A stretch of DNA of 64,000 nt from Paracoccaceae bacterium (GCA_030066905.1 JASJAR010000004.1:1-64000), one strand, 5' to 3'. Counted from the first letter of the stretch, positions 27,535 through 37,644 are shown. Made by a program: numbers and translations. Notes: generated by a model not told the origin, from the sequence alone.

Positions 27535-28713
27535 ATGATCCCAGCCCTGCTTCCGACCTATTCCCGCGCCCCGCTTGCCTTCGAGAAGGGCGACGGCGTC
27601 TGGCTCGAAACCGCCGACGGCACCCGTTACCTCGATCTCGGCGGCGGGATCGCGGTCAACGTGCTCGGCCACGCCCATCCCGCCCTGGTCGCCGCACTCA
27701 CCGATCAGGCCGGAAAGCTCTGGCATGTCTCGAACCTCTACGAGATCCCGGGCCAGCAGGCGCTGGCCGAGGCGCTCGTCGGGGCCACTTTCGCCAATAC
27801 CGTCTTCTTCACCAACTCCGGCACCGAGGCCTGCGAACTCGCCGTTAAGATGGTGCGGAAGCACTGGTTCGAGAGGGGCGAGGAGCGGACGGAGATCCTC
27901 GCCTTCACCGGCGCGTTCCACGGCCGATCCTCCGCAGGGATCGCCGTGGCAGGCTCGGAAAAGCTCACCCGGGGCTTCGCCCCGCTGCTGCCGGGGTTCC
28001 GCCAGCTCCCGTTCGGCGACCACGACGCCCTGCGCGCCGCGCTCACCGACCGCACCGCTGCCGTCATCCTCGAACCCGTCCAGGGCGAGGGCGGGATCGT
28101 TCCGGTCCCCGACCCCTGCCTGAAGGGTCTGAGAGACCTCTGCGACGAGACCGGCGCACTCCTCGTTCTCGACGAGGTGCAGTGCGGGATGGGGCGCACG
28201 GGCAAGCTCTTCGCCCATGAATGGGCGGGCATTCAGCCCGACATCATGATGGTCGCCAAGGGCATCGGCGGCGGCTTTCCCCTCGGCGCGCTGCTCGCGA
28301 CCGAGGCGGCGGCGTCGGGCATGAGTGCCGGCTCCCACGGGTCGACCTATGGCGGCAACCCGCTGGCGATGGCGGTGGGCGGAAAGGTGATGGAGATCGT
28401 CTCCGATCCGGCCTTCCTCGACGAGGTCTCGCGCAAGTCGGGGCTGATGCGCCAGCGCCTCGAAGGGCTCGTCGCCGCCCATCCGCAGGTCTTCGGGACC
28501 GTGCGCGGCGCGGGGCTGATGCTTGGGCTGACATGCATCGTGCCGAATGCCGATGTCATCGCGGCCGGGTTCGATGCTGGCGTGCTCACCGTCCCGGCGG
28601 CCGACAATGTCATCCGCATCCTGCCTCCGCTCACCATCGCCGACGACGAGATCGCCGAGGGCGTCGCCCGGCTCGACAGGGCGGCCACGGCGATCGAGGC
28701 GGTTTGGCAATGA
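27535..28713 (+). CDS. argD: Acetylornithine aminotransferase (acetylornithine/succinyldiaminopimelate type)
   Basis: PLP enzyme converting N-acetylglutamate semialdehyde to N-acetylornithine in arginine synthesis; homologues can also serve lysine synthesis. 392 residues. Seen: [67 protein letters not shown] (PLP-ring Asp) and [17 protein letters not shown] (PLP Lys). ATG 27535 is taken; a GTG at 27517 is possible. argF follows 97 bp downstream. Confidence 0.95.
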   Translation: MIPALLPTYSRAPLAFEKGDGVWLETADGTRYLDLGGGIAVNVLGHAHPALVAALTDQAGKLWHVSNLYEIPGQQALAEALVGATFANTVFFTNSGTEACELAVKMVRKHWFERGEERTEILAFTGAFHGRSSAGIAVAGSEKLTRGFAPLLPGFRQLPFGDHDALRAALTDRTAAVILEPVQGEGGIVPVPDPCLKGLRDLCDETGALLVLDEVQCGMGRTGKLFAHEWAGIQPDIMMVAKGIGGGFPLGALLATEAAASGMSAGSHGSTYGGNPLAMAVGGKVMEIVSDPAFLDEVSRKSGLMRQRLEGLVAAHPQVFGTVRGAGLMLGLTCIVPNADVIAAGFDAGVLTVPAADNVIRILPPLTIADDEIAEGVARLDRAATAIEAVWQ

Positions 28714-28724
28714 CCCGCCCCGTT

Positions 28725-28797
28725 CTCATTGGCCCGAAAATATCCTCGGGGGGGCGCCGCAGGCGCGGGGGGCAGAAGGCCCCCCTCCTTGGGGCGT
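28725..28797 (+). repeat. Rhodobacterales-type intergenic hairpin element (AATATCCTCGGGGG)
   Basis: Between argD and argF lies CCGAAAATATCCTCGGGGGG, then GCGCC/GGCGC and GGGGGGC/GCCCCCC inverted arms. I recall this motif as a frequent intergenic element in roseobacter genomes. It appears once here, so its repeat nature is from memory. It may attenuate or stabilise the argDF transcript. Confidence 0.45.
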
Positions 28798-28810
28798 AAA
28801 AGCACCGTCC

Positions 28811-29737
28811 ATGACCCATTTCCTCGACATCCACAAAACCGCGCCCGAAGACCTCCGGGCGATGCTCGTTCAGGCCCTGGCGATGAAGGCGGCGCGCGCC
28901 GGGCGCCCGAAGGGCATGGCCGACGACGACACCCCGCTCGCGGGCCGGATGGTCGCGCTGATCTTCGAAAAACCCTCGACCCGCACCCGTATCTCCTTCG
29001 ACGTCGGCGTGCGGCAGATGGGCGGCGCGACCATGGTGCTCTCAGGAAGCGACATGCAGCTCGGCCATGGCGAAACCATCGCCGACACCGCCCGGGTGCT
29101 GTCGCGCTATGTCGATCTCATCATGCTCCGCACCTTCGAGGAGGCCACCCTTCTCGAAATGGCCGAGCATGCCAGCGTGCCGGTGATCAACGGGCTGACG
29201 AACCGCACCCATCCCTGCCAGATCATGGCCGATGTGATGACCTATGAGGAGCACCGCGGGCCTATCGCTGGCAAAAAGGTCGTCTGGGCGGGGGACGGCA
29301 ACAATGTCTGCGCGTCGTTTCTCCATGCCGCGGGGCGGTTCGGCTTCGATTTCACCTTCACCGGCCCCGAGGTGCTCGACCCCGAGGCCGAATTCGTCGA
29401 TCTGGCCCGTAAGGAGGGCGCGCGGGTCGAGATCGAGCGCGACGCCGCGCGGGCCGTGGACGGCGCCGACCTCGTCGTCACCGACACCTGGGTCTCGATG
29501 CACGATGCCCAATCGACCCGCGAGCGCCGCCACAACCTCCTGCGCCCCTACCGGATCGACGACGCGCTGATGGCCCGTGCCAAGCCCGACGCGCTTTTCA
29601 TGCACTGCCTGCCCGCCCACCGCGAGGAGGAGGCGACGGGGTCGGTGATGGACGGGCCCCATTCGGTGATCTTCGACGAGGCCGAGAACCGGCTTCATGC
29701 GCAGAAGGCGATCCTGAGGTATTGCTTGGGCGTCTGA
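28811..29737 (+). CDS. argF: Ornithine carbamoyltransferase
   Basis: Makes citrulline from ornithine and carbamoyl phosphate (CarAB supplies the latter; carB is at the left edge). 308 residues. Seen: [20 protein letters not shown] (carbamoyl-phosphate loop), [20 protein letters not shown] (HPCQ), [23 protein letters not shown] and the ornithine loop [13 protein letters not shown]. It follows argD in the same direction, a common alphaproteobacterial pair. Confidence 0.97.
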   Translation: MTHFLDIHKTAPEDLRAMLVQALAMKAARAGRPKGMADDDTPLAGRMVALIFEKPSTRTRISFDVGVRQMGGATMVLSGSDMQLGHGETIADTARVLSRYVDLIMLRTFEEATLLEMAEHASVPVINGLTNRTHPCQIMADVMTYEEHRGPIAGKKVVWAGDGNNVCASFLHAAGRFGFDFTFTGPEVLDPEAEFVDLARKEGARVEIERDAARAVDGADLVVTDTWVSMHDAQSTRERRHNLLRPYRIDDALMARAKPDALFMHCLPAHREEEATGSVMDGPHSVIFDEAENRLHAQKAILRYCLGV

Positions 29738-29916
29738 TCAAGCCGCATCCGGCTCTCGAAGGGGCCGATGGGCGTCGGCGACAGCCCGTTTCCAATGGAA
29801 CTTGGGTGCCCGCCATGTGGGATGCAGCGGTCGTTCGGATCAGGCCTTACAGCACCAAATGCACTGCATGACCGTATTTCCTCCAGAGAAGGACACTGGA
29901 ACCCCGGACCGATGGT

Positions 29917-30711
29917 CTATGCGTCTTCAAGACGCAAAGGGGTCGGCAGCTTGCCGTCCACATCTTTTACGCCGAGCGAAACGGCCAATTCGGCAGCGAC
30001 CCGGACGATGCCGTTGCTTTCGGCCCGGGCTTGCTCATTCTTCATCAGCGCCGCGATCACGCGCCCGATGAACCGGGGCGACTCGGAATTGGACAGGTCC
30101 ATAAACGCGGCGTGCTCCATCACCCGTTCCGTGCGAACAAGACCTGGGTAGAGCGACACGACCTGGATCCCGTTTTGTCCGGCGGCCTGAAGCTCGGCGG
30201 CCATGTCGCTTGTCATCTTGTCGGTCGCTGCCTTCGCCATGCCGTAGACGGTGTTCCCGAGATGCTTTTGCGCCGACCAGAAAGAGATATTCACAATCAA
30301 TCCGTTGCCGCGCTTCAGCATAGAGCGGATGGCGAGCTGTGAGGCGACGTAGGCCGACCTCACACCAACTTGCATCATGGCGTCCCATCGCCAAAGCGGT
30401 TGCATCCAGAACGGATAGGGCCAAGTGAACTCACCGGCTTCGACCATGTTTTCGTAACCGCCCCACGCGCAGTTGACCAACAGGTCAAGGTCGCCGATCT
30501 CGTCAAAGAGCGCGCGGACCTGTTCGTCGTCGCTGTGGTCCGTGCATCGCGACGTAACCGCACCGGCGAGGGACGAGGCTTCGGTTTCGACCGCTTCCAG
30601 TCGTGTCTTGTTGCGGCCCGTCACGAAGACCTCGAAGCCCGCCTCTGACAACCCTTCAACGACTCCCTTGCCAACCCCACGGCTCCCCCCTGTTACCAAC
30701 GCAGTCGTCAT
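29917..30711 (-). CDS. SDR family oxidoreductase with a non-standard NNAG region
   Basis: A 264-residue SDR. Seen: TTALVTGGSRGVGKGVVEGL (cofactor loop), VTGRNKTRLEAVE (Arg favouring NADP), the catalytic Ser strand LIVNISFWSAQKHLG and VYGMAKAATDKM (YxxxK). The usual NNAG after beta-4 is replaced by VNCAWGG, resembling the human DHRS1 group. Start ATG 30711 has GGAG upstream. Codons look slightly less GC-biased than those of its neighbours. Substrate unknown. Confidence 0.85.
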   Translation of the reverse strand: MTTALVTGGSRGVGKGVVEGLSEAGFEVFVTGRNKTRLEAVETEASSLAGAVTSRCTDHSDDEQVRALFDEIGDLDLLVNCAWGGYENMVEAGEFTWPYPFWMQPLWRWDAMMQVGVRSAYVASQLAIRSMLKRGNGLIVNISFWSAQKHLGNTVYGMAKAATDKMTSDMAAELQAAGQNGIQVVSLYPGLVRTERVMEHAAFMDLSNSESPRFIGRVIAALMKNEQARAESNGIVRVAAELAVSLGVKDVDGKLPTPLRLEDA

Positions 30712-30908
30712 ATTCAACTCCGACTTCCGGTGAAAATTGGATGACATTACCTAAACCTAAGCGCAGCCCTCCAACACTGATGGATGTCAATCGCGTCCTT
30801 TCCAACGTCGGCTCTGGGCGAAGAATGACCCTTCGACACCCCCTCCAACGAAGGCTTGTGTCCCGCGTTCAAGGGGCTAGCTTCCAAGCAAGCATCGGGG
30901 GAAACGGG

Positions 30909-32306
30909 ATGGCCGATATCGGATTGACGGGCTTGGGGACGATGGGTGCCGCGCTGGCGCTTAACATCGCCGAGAAGGGCTTTTCGGTCGCCGTCCACAA
31001 CCGCAGCCGGGAACGGACTGACGCCCTCGTCGAAGGCGCGGGCGATCTCGCCGCGAACCTCACGCCGCTTGACGACCTGGCCGAGTTCGCCACAGCGCTC
31101 ACGGCCCCGCGGCTCATCGTGATGATGGTGCCCGCCGGCGCCGCCGTCGATGCCGTGATCGAGGCCCTTCTGCCCCGTCTCGACGAAGGCGACACGCTCA
31201 TCGACGCCGGCAACGCGGATTTCAACGACACCCGCCGGCGCGAGGCGGCCCTCGCCCAAAAAGGGTTTGGCTTTGTCGGTATGGGGGTCTCTGGCGGCGA
31301 AGACGGCGCCCGCCACGGCCCCTCGATCATGGTCGGCGGCCCCGAAGCCTCCTACGAACGGCTCGGCCCCATCGTCGAGGCCATCGCGGCGCGCTACCAG
31401 GGCGCGCCCTGCGCGGCTTGGCTCGGCCCCGACGGGGCGGGGCATTTCGTCAAGACCGTCCATAACGGCATCGAATATGCCGATATGCAGATGATCGCCG
31501 AGGTCTGGGGCCTCCTGCGCGCCGCCGGGCGCGCGCCGAAGGCCGCGGCGGAGCTTTTCGCCGAATGGGACGAAGGCCCCTTGCGCTCCTATCTCATCGA
31601 GATCACCGCGAAGGTCCTGGCCGCCGCCGACACCGAGACGGGCGAGCCCCTGATCGATGTCATCCTCGATGTCGCGGGCCAAAAGGGCACCGGGCGCTGG
31701 ACCGTGATCGAGGCTTTGAAGCTCGGTCAGTCGGCTTCGGCCATCGAGGCGGCGGTCGGGGCCAGGTCCTGGTCGTCCGAGGTTGCGGCGCGGCGCCTCG
31801 GGGAAGACCGGCTTGGGGCCGGGGAGGCCAGCCCCCGGGCGATCCTCGACGGCGATCTCGAAAAGGCCCTGCTGGCCGCTCGTATCATCGGCTATTCCCA
31901 GGGGCTGACGCTTCTGGCGCGGGCCTCGGCAGAGTTCGACTGGTCCCTCGATCTGGCACGGATCGCGGAGATCTGGCGCGCGGGCTGCATCATCCGTTCG
32001 GCTCTCCTCGACGACATCGCCCATGCCGCCCGCGACGGGCTTGCCCAGAACCATCTCATCCTCGCGCCCTATTTCGCCGACCGGCTGGCCGAAACCGTCC
32101 CGGCCCTGCGCCGGGTGGTGGCCTCTGCGATCTGTTCGGGCGACCCCGTTCCCGCCCTGGCCGCCGCCCTGTCGTTCTACGACACAATGCGGCGGGCGCG
32201 TGGAACGGCCGATCTCATCCAGGGGCAGCGGGACTACTTCGGCCGCCACGGATTTCAACGGCGCGACCGGGACGGCGAGGGGTTTCACGGCCCCTGGGCC
32301 GACTGA
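30909..32306 (+). CDS. gnd: 6-phosphogluconate dehydrogenase (decarboxylating)
   Basis: NADP(H)-linked oxidative decarboxylation of 6-phosphogluconate to ribulose 5-phosphate. 465 residues, the long form. Seen: DIGLTGLGTMGAALALNIAE (dinucleotide fold), the NRSRERTD loop, FVGMGVSGGEDGARHGPSIM and FVKTVHNGIEYADMQMIAE (catalytic Lys/His/Asn), then the all-helical C-terminal domain (WRAGCIIRSALLDDI). ATG 30909 follows GGGGGAAACGGG. Confidence 0.96.
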   Translation: MADIGLTGLGTMGAALALNIAEKGFSVAVHNRSRERTDALVEGAGDLAANLTPLDDLAEFATALTAPRLIVMMVPAGAAVDAVIEALLPRLDEGDTLIDAGNADFNDTRRREAALAQKGFGFVGMGVSGGEDGARHGPSIMVGGPEASYERLGPIVEAIAARYQGAPCAAWLGPDGAGHFVKTVHNGIEYADMQMIAEVWGLLRAAGRAPKAAAELFAEWDEGPLRSYLIEITAKVLAAADTETGEPLIDVILDVAGQKGTGRWTVIEALKLGQSASAIEAAVGARSWSSEVAARRLGEDRLGAGEASPRAILDGDLEKALLAARIIGYSQGLTLLARASAEFDWSLDLARIAEIWRAGCIIRSALLDDIAHAARDGLAQNHLILAPYFADRLAETVPALRRVVASAICSGDPVPALAAALSFYDTMRRARGTADLIQGQRDYFGRHGFQRRDRDGEGFHGPWAD

Positions 32307-32370
32307 GTGCCGGGCTTCCGCCGGCGGGGTATTCGCGGATTTCCGGAACAAAGAAGACCGGGCCGGCGGC

Positions 32371-34788
32371 TCACCCACCCTTCGGTTTGGCCCGAAGCGT
32401 GGGGGCGGCGGCGATGGGGTCCTCGGGCCAGGGGTGTTTTGGATAGCGCCCGCGCATCTCCTTGCGGACATCCGTATAGGACCTCGCCCAGAACCCCGGC
32501 AGGTCCGTTGTCACCTGGAGCGGGCGTCCGGCCGGGGAGAGCAGGGTCAGGCGCAGAGGCCGGCCGGCGATTTCGGGATGCGCGGTGAGGCCGAAGACCT
32601 CCTGGAGCCGAACGGCGACCTCGGGGACGTTGGCGGCGTAATCCACCGCCACCTTGCGCCCGAGCGGTGTGCGCCACTCCCCCGGCGCGATCCGGTCTAC
32701 GGCCGCGCGCCCGGCCCAGCCCAGCCGGGCCTTGAGCGCCTCTTCGGCGTCGAACCGCGCCCAGTCGGCAGCCGTGCGGAGCCCGCCGAGAAAGGGCAGG
32801 AGCCAGTCATCGGCCTCGGCAAGAAGGCTGGCCTCGTCCATTGCGGGCAAATCCGCCCCGGCCGCACGGGCCAGCTCGGCACGCCGGCAGAGCCGGGCCG
32901 CGCGCTCCGACAGCCCCAGCCCGAGGGCGCGCACGCCGTCGAGCATGGCGCGTCGCAATGCGGTGTCGGAGGCATCGGTCCAGGGCAGGTCCGTCAGGGC
33001 GACCGCCCCCAACCGTTCCTGACGGCGCGCCTCGACCCGGTTCGTGCGCGCCGACCAGCGGGCGGTTTCGACGGTTTCGATCCGGTCGGGGAAAAGCGCG
33101 CGCAGGTCGCGCTCCGAGATTTCCGCGGCAAGCCGGACAGTTGCTTCGGGCTGGGCGCCGTCGGTGTCGGCAACGACGATCAGGGGCGCGGCGGCAAGCG
33201 GGTCGCCGGCGGGGACGCGAACGCCCCGCCCCCCGGAGAGGAGGTACCGCGCGTCCTGTCCGGAGCGTCTGAGGGCGACACGATCGGGGTAGGCCAGCGC
33301 GGTCAGCGCACCGGGGGAGAGGTGCGGTTTGGAGCCCGCAAGGGCCCGGAGGCGCGCGGCCTCGGCCCGGATGTCGGCAAGCGCCCGGTCGGTCTGCGAG
33401 CCGTCCCGCAACGCCCTCAGCCGCAGCGCCAGATCGACGCCCGCACCGCGCATCGGGTCGCGGCTGCCGAGAAGGGCCGCCAGTGGCGCAGCATCGCGGC
33501 CGCCCCTCAGAAGCATCTGGCCGAGGCGGGGGTGGAGCGGCAGCGCCGCTAGCCTCCGCCCATGGGCAGTGATCGCGCCGTCCGGGCCGATGGCGCCGAG
33601 GTCGCACAGAAGCGCTTGCGCCTCCGAAAGCGCCCGCCGCGGCGGCGCGGTGGCCAGCTTCAGCGCGGTGGGATCGCGCGCGCCCCAGGCCGCTAAGGCC
33701 AGGGCGAAGCCGGTCAGGTCTGCGGTTTCGATCTCCGCCGGGGCCTGCGCCGGCAGCCCACCCTCTTCGCCCTTGGTCCAGAGCCGGAAGGCCACGCCCG
33801 GCGCCACCCGACCGGCCCGCCCGGCGCGCTGGTCGGCCTCGGCCCGGGTCGCCTTCTCGGTCACGAGCCGCGTCATTCCCGAGCCCGGATCGACCCGCGC
33901 GCGGCGGGCCAGTCCGGCGTCAACCACCACCCGGACGTCCTCGATGGTGAGCGAGGTTTCGGCAATGGCGGTTGCCAGCACGATCTTCCGGGCCCCAGGC
34001 TCGGGACGGATCGCCGCTTGCTGGTCGCGGAACGGCAGAGCGCCGTAGAGCGGTCGCAGGACGGTGTCCTCGGGCAGGTCTCCCCGAAGCGCCGCCGCCG
34101 TGCGCCGGATTTCCCCTTCGCCGGGCAGAAACACGAGAACGCCGCCCGCGGTGGTCCGCAGGACCTCGCGGACCGTTTTGGCCACGGATGTCTCGATGCG
34201 GGCGGCCCGCGGAAGGGGTGTCTCGCGCCAGCGGATGTCTACCGGATAGCGCCGGCCCTCCGAGACCACCTCCGGCGCCCCGCCTATGAGTGCTGCGAAG
34301 GCGGCGGTGTCGATGGTCGCCGACATCGGCAAAAGGATCAGGTCCTCGCGCAGCGCCTCGCGGGTCTCCAGGGCCAGTGCGAGCCCCAGATCGCTGTGGA
34401 TCGAGCGTTCGTGAACCTCGTCGAAGAGCACCGCACCGATGCCGGCAAGCTCGGGGTCGGAAAGGAACATCCGGGTCAGAATGCCCTCGGTAATGACTTC
34501 GATCCGCGTGGCGCGGCCGACCCTCGTTTCGCCCCGGATCCGGTAGCCCACCGTTTCGCCGACCCGTTCGCCCACGGTCTCGGCCATCCGCTCGGCGGCG
34601 GCGCGGGCCGCGAGGCGGCGGGGCTCGAGGACGAGAATGCGGCCCTCGGCGAGACCTGCGTCCAGAAGCGCGAGCGGCACGCGGGTCGTCTTGCCGGCCC
34701 CCGGCGGGGCGGCGAGCACCGCCATCCCGGTGCGGCCGAGGGCGCCGAGGAGGTCCGGCATCACGTCGTCGATGGGCAGGCGGGTCAT
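32371..34788 (-). CDS. hrpB: ATP-dependent RNA helicase HrpB
   Basis: An 805-residue DEAH/DEVH-box helicase of unknown precise role. Seen: VLAAPPGAGKTTRVPLALLD (motif I), LFDEVHERSIHSDLGLALAL (motif II DEVH), PMSATIDTAAF (motif III), LVFLPGEGEIRRTAAALRGD, ATAIAETSLTIEDVRVVVDA, ADQRAGRAGRVAPGVAFRLW (motif VI), then the HrpB-specific C-terminus (PWPEDPIAAAPT). Length and tail match HrpB rather than HrpA. Confidence 0.95.
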   Translation of the reverse strand: MTRLPIDDVMPDLLGALGRTGMAVLAAPPGAGKTTRVPLALLDAGLAEGRILVLEPRRLAARAAAERMAETVGERVGETVGYRIRGETRVGRATRIEVITEGILTRMFLSDPELAGIGAVLFDEVHERSIHSDLGLALALETREALREDLILLPMSATIDTAAFAALIGGAPEVVSEGRRYPVDIRWRETPLPRAARIETSVAKTVREVLRTTAGGVLVFLPGEGEIRRTAAALRGDLPEDTVLRPLYGALPFRDQQAAIRPEPGARKIVLATAIAETSLTIEDVRVVVDAGLARRARVDPGSGMTRLVTEKATRAEADQRAGRAGRVAPGVAFRLWTKGEEGGLPAQAPAEIETADLTGFALALAAWGARDPTALKLATAPPRRALSEAQALLCDLGAIGPDGAITAHGRRLAALPLHPRLGQMLLRGGRDAAPLAALLGSRDPMRGAGVDLALRLRALRDGSQTDRALADIRAEAARLRALAGSKPHLSPGALTALAYPDRVALRRSGQDARYLLSGGRGVRVPAGDPLAAAPLIVVADTDGAQPEATVRLAAEISERDLRALFPDRIETVETARWSARTNRVEARRQERLGAVALTDLPWTDASDTALRRAMLDGVRALGLGLSERAARLCRRAELARAAGADLPAMDEASLLAEADDWLLPFLGGLRTAADWARFDAEEALKARLGWAGRAAVDRIAPGEWRTPLGRKVAVDYAANVPEVAVRLQEVFGLTAHPEIAGRPLRLTLLSPAGRPLQVTTDLPGFWARSYTDVRKEMRGRYPKHPWPEDPIAAAPTLRAKPKGG

Positions 34789-34941
34789 GGCCGCGAGGCT
34801 TAGGCGCTCGCCGGACCGGCGTCCATCGCAAGCGGCTCAGCGGGGGGCGGCGACCGGGGTGGCCGCCTTCAGTGTCTTCGGAATGAAGAAGGATCGCGGC
34901 GACTCTGGACAATGACCGGGGCGCGCCGCAAGAGGGGCGCC

Positions 34942-35934
34942 ATGACCGATGTCACGCAACTCGCCGATGCGCTCCTTTCCGGCGACCGGCGCGCGCTGGC
35001 CCGGGCCATCACGCTCATCGAAAGCGGGCGGGCGGACCACCGCGACGCCGCAGAGGCACTTCTCGACCGGCTGGCCCGGGAGGGCCGCGAGGCGCTCCGG
35101 GTGGGGCTTTCCGGCACGCCCGGGGTGGGAAAGTCCACCTTCATCGAGGCCTTCGGGCTGTCGCTGACGGCGGCGAAAAAGCGCGTGGCGGTGCTGGCGG
35201 TCGATCCCTCCTCGGCGCGGACCGGGGGCTCGATCCTCGGCGACAAGACGCGGATGGAACGGCTCACCCGGGACCCGCGCGCCTATATCCGCCCCTCGCC
35301 GAGCCGGTCGGAACTCGGCGGGGTGGCGCGGCGCACCCGGGAGGCCATCGCGCTCTGCGAGGCGGCAGGCTATGACATGGTGCTTGTCGAAACCGTTGGC
35401 GTCGGCCAGTCCGAAACGCTGGTGGCCGAGATGACCGACCTCTTCGTGCTGCTCCTCGCGCCCGCCGGAGGCGACGAGCTTCAGGGGGTCAAACGCGGGA
35501 TCATGGAAATCGCCGACCTCATCCTCGTCAACAAGGCCGACGGGGATTTGCTGGCGGCCGCAACCCGGACGGCGGCGGATTATGCCGGGGCGCTGAAGCT
35601 GATGCGTCCCCGGGCGGGCGACCCGCCGGGCTGGCCCCGGGTCGAAACGGTCTCGGCCCTGACCGGTGCGGGGCTTGCCGAGGCCCGGGCCGCCATCGCG
35701 GCGCTGGCCGAGCATCGCCAGGCATCGGGGCAGTGGCGCGCGCGGCGGCGGGCCCAGGCGCAGGGCTGGTTCGAGGACGAGCTTCGCCGGGAGATCTTCC
35801 GGCGCATGGCAACGGCGCCGGACGGGGCGGAGATCGCGGCGCTGGCAGAGGCAGTTGCCTCGGGGGAGCGGAGTGCGGCCTCGGCGGCGCGGGAGGCGGC
35901 CGACCGGCTCCTGTCTCAGCCGCCCCCGGACTGA
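34942..35934 (+). CDS. meaB: Methylmalonyl-CoA mutase-associated GTPase MeaB (ArgK-type)
   Basis: G3E GTPase that loads adenosylcobalamin into, and protects, methylmalonyl-CoA mutase. 330 residues. Seen: [20 protein letters not shown] (P-loop), [40 protein letters not shown] (Walker B/base), [16 protein letters not shown] (NKAD specificity) and a C-terminal helical dimerisation region. ATG 34942 follows AGAGG. The mutase genes are not in the window; mce and prpE are. The 3' end overlaps a small convergent gene by 19 bp. Confidence 0.95.
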   Translation: MTDVTQLADALLSGDRRALARAITLIESGRADHRDAAEALLDRLAREGREALRVGLSGTPGVGKSTFIEAFGLSLTAAKKRVAVLAVDPSSARTGGSILGDKTRMERLTRDPRAYIRPSPSRSELGGVARRTREAIALCEAAGYDMVLVETVGVGQSETLVAEMTDLFVLLLAPAGGDELQGVKRGIMEIADLILVNKADGDLLAAATRTAADYAGALKLMRPRAGDPPGWPRVETVSALTGAGLAEARAAIAALAEHRQASGQWRARRRAQAQGWFEDELRREIFRRMATAPDGAEIAALAEAVASGERSAASAAREAADRLLSQPPPD

Positions 35935-36131
35935 AACCCTTTCAGGACCTCCATCGCACGGTACTCGCCGCGGCGGAACCGCACCGCGGTCAGAAACGCC
36001 TCCTCAAGGGTCGGCGACGAGTTGGCGATGGCGTCGGCCATCGCTTTGACGACCTTGTCGTCGTCCTCCGCAATCGCGATCTCAAGCGCCCTTTTGGCAA
36101 GGCCGTCGGCGATGTCCTCCATGATGCTCAT
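35916..36131 (-). CDS. Small conserved hypothetical protein
   Basis: A 71-residue acidic helical protein: [20 protein letters not shown] at the start, then [20 protein letters not shown] and [20 protein letters not shown]. No domain is recognised. It looks real because of its composition, an upstream GGA-type ribosome-binding site and a coherent frame. It overlaps the meaB 3' end by 19 bp convergently. Confidence 0.7.
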   Translation of the reverse strand: MSIMEDIADGLAKRALEIAIAEDDDKVVKAMADAIANSSPTLEEAFLTAVRFRRGEYRAMEVLKGFQSGGG

Positions 36132-36351
36132 GGGCTGGATGTCCTCTGCTCAACTCGGTTCCCGTGCGTTACCATGGCGGTCGCCGGCTGAGAACACCGG
36201 GCGAGGCCGCTTTCGGGGGGCTTTGGGGCTTGACCCGCAGGGGCCCCGACGGTAATTCCCCCGAACGAGTTTCGGGCGCGGCCTTTTCGAGGCGGTGCCC
36301 TTATACGTTGGGGCGATGGCTGCCCCTCTATCCAGACGAAGGGTGATCAGC

Positions 36352-36639
36352 ATGTCGCGCCGCTGCGAACTGACCGGGAAGGGGCCGATGGTTGGCAACA
36401 ATGTCAGCCACGCCAACAACAAGACCAAGCGCCGGTTCCTGCCGAACCTCACCGACACCGCGCTGATGTCGGAAACGCTGGGCCGCACTTTCCGGCTGCG
36501 CGTGTCGTCCGCCGCACTCCGGACGGTGGATGCCCGCGGCGGGCTCGACGGGTTCCTCGCCAAGGCGAAAGACGCCGAGCTTTCGCCCAAGGCTCTGAAG
36601 ATTAAGAAGGAGATCGCCAAGGCTCAGGCCGCGGCCTGA
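36352..36639 (+). CDS. rpmB: 50S ribosomal protein L28
   Basis: A 95-residue L28: [20 protein letters not shown] and [12 protein letters not shown] at the N-terminus, the conserved [19 protein letters not shown], and a Lys/Ala-rich tail typical of alphaproteobacteria. It is monocistronic, with a clear terminator right after it. The 220 bp upstream should hold its promoter; GGGTGA precedes the ATG. Confidence 0.98.
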   Translation: MSRRCELTGKGPMVGNNVSHANNKTKRRFLPNLTDTALMSETLGRTFRLRVSSAALRTVDARGGLDGFLAKAKDAELSPKALKIKKEIAKAQAAA

Positions 36640-36658
36640 CCCGTCCCTGGCGTTTCGG

Positions 36659-36687
36659 CAGCCCCGTGCTCAGCGCGGGGCTGTTTT
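36659..36687 (+). terminator. Rho-independent terminator of rpmB
   Basis: CAGCCCCG (36659-36666) and CGGGGCTG (36676-36683) form an 8-bp stem with a 9-base loop, followed directly by TTTT at 36684-36687 and then GATTTG. Confidence 0.9.
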
Positions 36688-36733
36688 GATTTGTCGCAGG
36701 ACGTTATCGCGAATCGGCGCTAACCTCAGTCCC

Positions 36734-37078
36734 GTGAAGCTGCGACGTTCCGCTGTCGGCCTTGTCCTTCTGGCCCTGATCGCCGCCTTGCCCGTGCAGG
36801 GCTGGGCGCAAGGCGCGATGGCGCGGATCACGGATGTTGTCGTTCTGTGTAACGGTACGGGACCCGATCTTGCGCTCATCGACTGGCGCGGCGAGCGGGT
36901 CGATCCACTGCCTCGATGTCCCGACTGCACCCTGGGCGTCGGCGGCGGTGTACCGGCCGAAGCCTTCGTTCCCGCAGCACCGGTGGGCGGTGCCGCGACA
37001 CTGGGCGGCGCGCGTCTCGGGCGCCTGCCCCAAAGCCATGTGCCGGGCCTTCGCTGGCCCCGCGCGCCCCCTGTTTGA
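36734..37078 (+). CDS. Small exported protein, DUF2946-like, upstream of the copper chaperone
   Basis: A 114-residue protein from a GTG at 36734. The N-terminus is a signal peptide (LRRSAVGLVLLALIAALPVQ, then GWAQG). Next comes VVLCNGTGPDLALIDWRGER and PLPRCPDCTLGVGGG. The C and CPDC spacing and the position before a PCu(A)C gene fit the DUF2946 group often found with copper-handling genes, but my family call is tentative. It probably shares an operon with the next gene, 40 bp downstream. Confidence 0.6.
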   Translation: MKLRRSAVGLVLLALIAALPVQGWAQGAMARITDVVVLCNGTGPDLALIDWRGERVDPLPRCPDCTLGVGGGVPAEAFVPAAPVGGAATLGGARLGRLPQSHVPGLRWPRAPPV

Positions 37079-37118
37079 GCGTCTTTCGTTCCCACAAACT
37101 CAGACAGGAAGAGAACCC

Positions 37119-37616
37119 ATGAAGACCCTTGCCTTTGCGGCTGCCCTTGCCGCCTTTGCCCTTCCCGCCACCGCGGGCGATATGTCCACCGACAAGACGA
37201 TGCCGGCCATCGCGATCGAGGACGCCTATGCCCGCGCCTCCGGGCCGACCGCCCGGGCCGGTGCGGCGTTCATGGCGATCACCAACGCCTCGGACACCGA
37301 CGACCGGCTGATCGCTGTGGCAAGCGATGTCTCGGAGCGCACCGAACTCCACACCCATCTCGAAGATGCCAACGGGGTGATGCGGATGATCGAGGTCGAG
37401 GATGGCTTTGCCATTCCGGCTGGCGGGACGCATATGCTCAAGCGCGGCGGCGACCACCTGATGTTCATGGGGCTCCGCCAGCCCTTCGAGCACGGCGAAG
37501 CGATCACCGTGACGCTGACCTTCGAGAATGCCGGGGACATGACCCTTGAAATCCCCATCGACCTCGAACGCATGGACCATGGCGGCCATGGCAGCCACGG
37601 CGCAATGAGCAACTGA
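37119..37616 (+). CDS. Periplasmic copper chaperone PCu(A)C
   Basis: A 165-residue exported protein that delivers Cu(I) to the CuA or CuB site of cytochrome oxidase, usually with Sco. The signal peptide is MKTLAFAAALAAFALPATAG. The copper-binding pattern is visible: HTHLEDANGVMRMIEVEDGF, then PAGGTHMLKRGGDHLMFMGL, i.e. the H(M)x10M...HxM ligands. The His-rich tail (MDHGGHGSHGAMSN) may add metal-binding sites. AGGAAGAG precedes the ATG. Confidence 0.94.
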   Translation: MKTLAFAAALAAFALPATAGDMSTDKTMPAIAIEDAYARASGPTARAGAAFMAITNASDTDDRLIAVASDVSERTELHTHLEDANGVMRMIEVEDGFAIPAGGTHMLKRGGDHLMFMGLRQPFEHGEAITVTLTFENAGDMTLEIPIDLERMDHGGHGSHGAMSN

Positions 37617-37644
37617 TCCCGCACCGGGGCGGCGGGGCGCTTTC

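Noticed and set aside
36659-36687. Riboswitch or attenuator near rpmB
   Set aside because: The hairpin followed by TTTT lies after the stop codon and is explained as a plain terminator.
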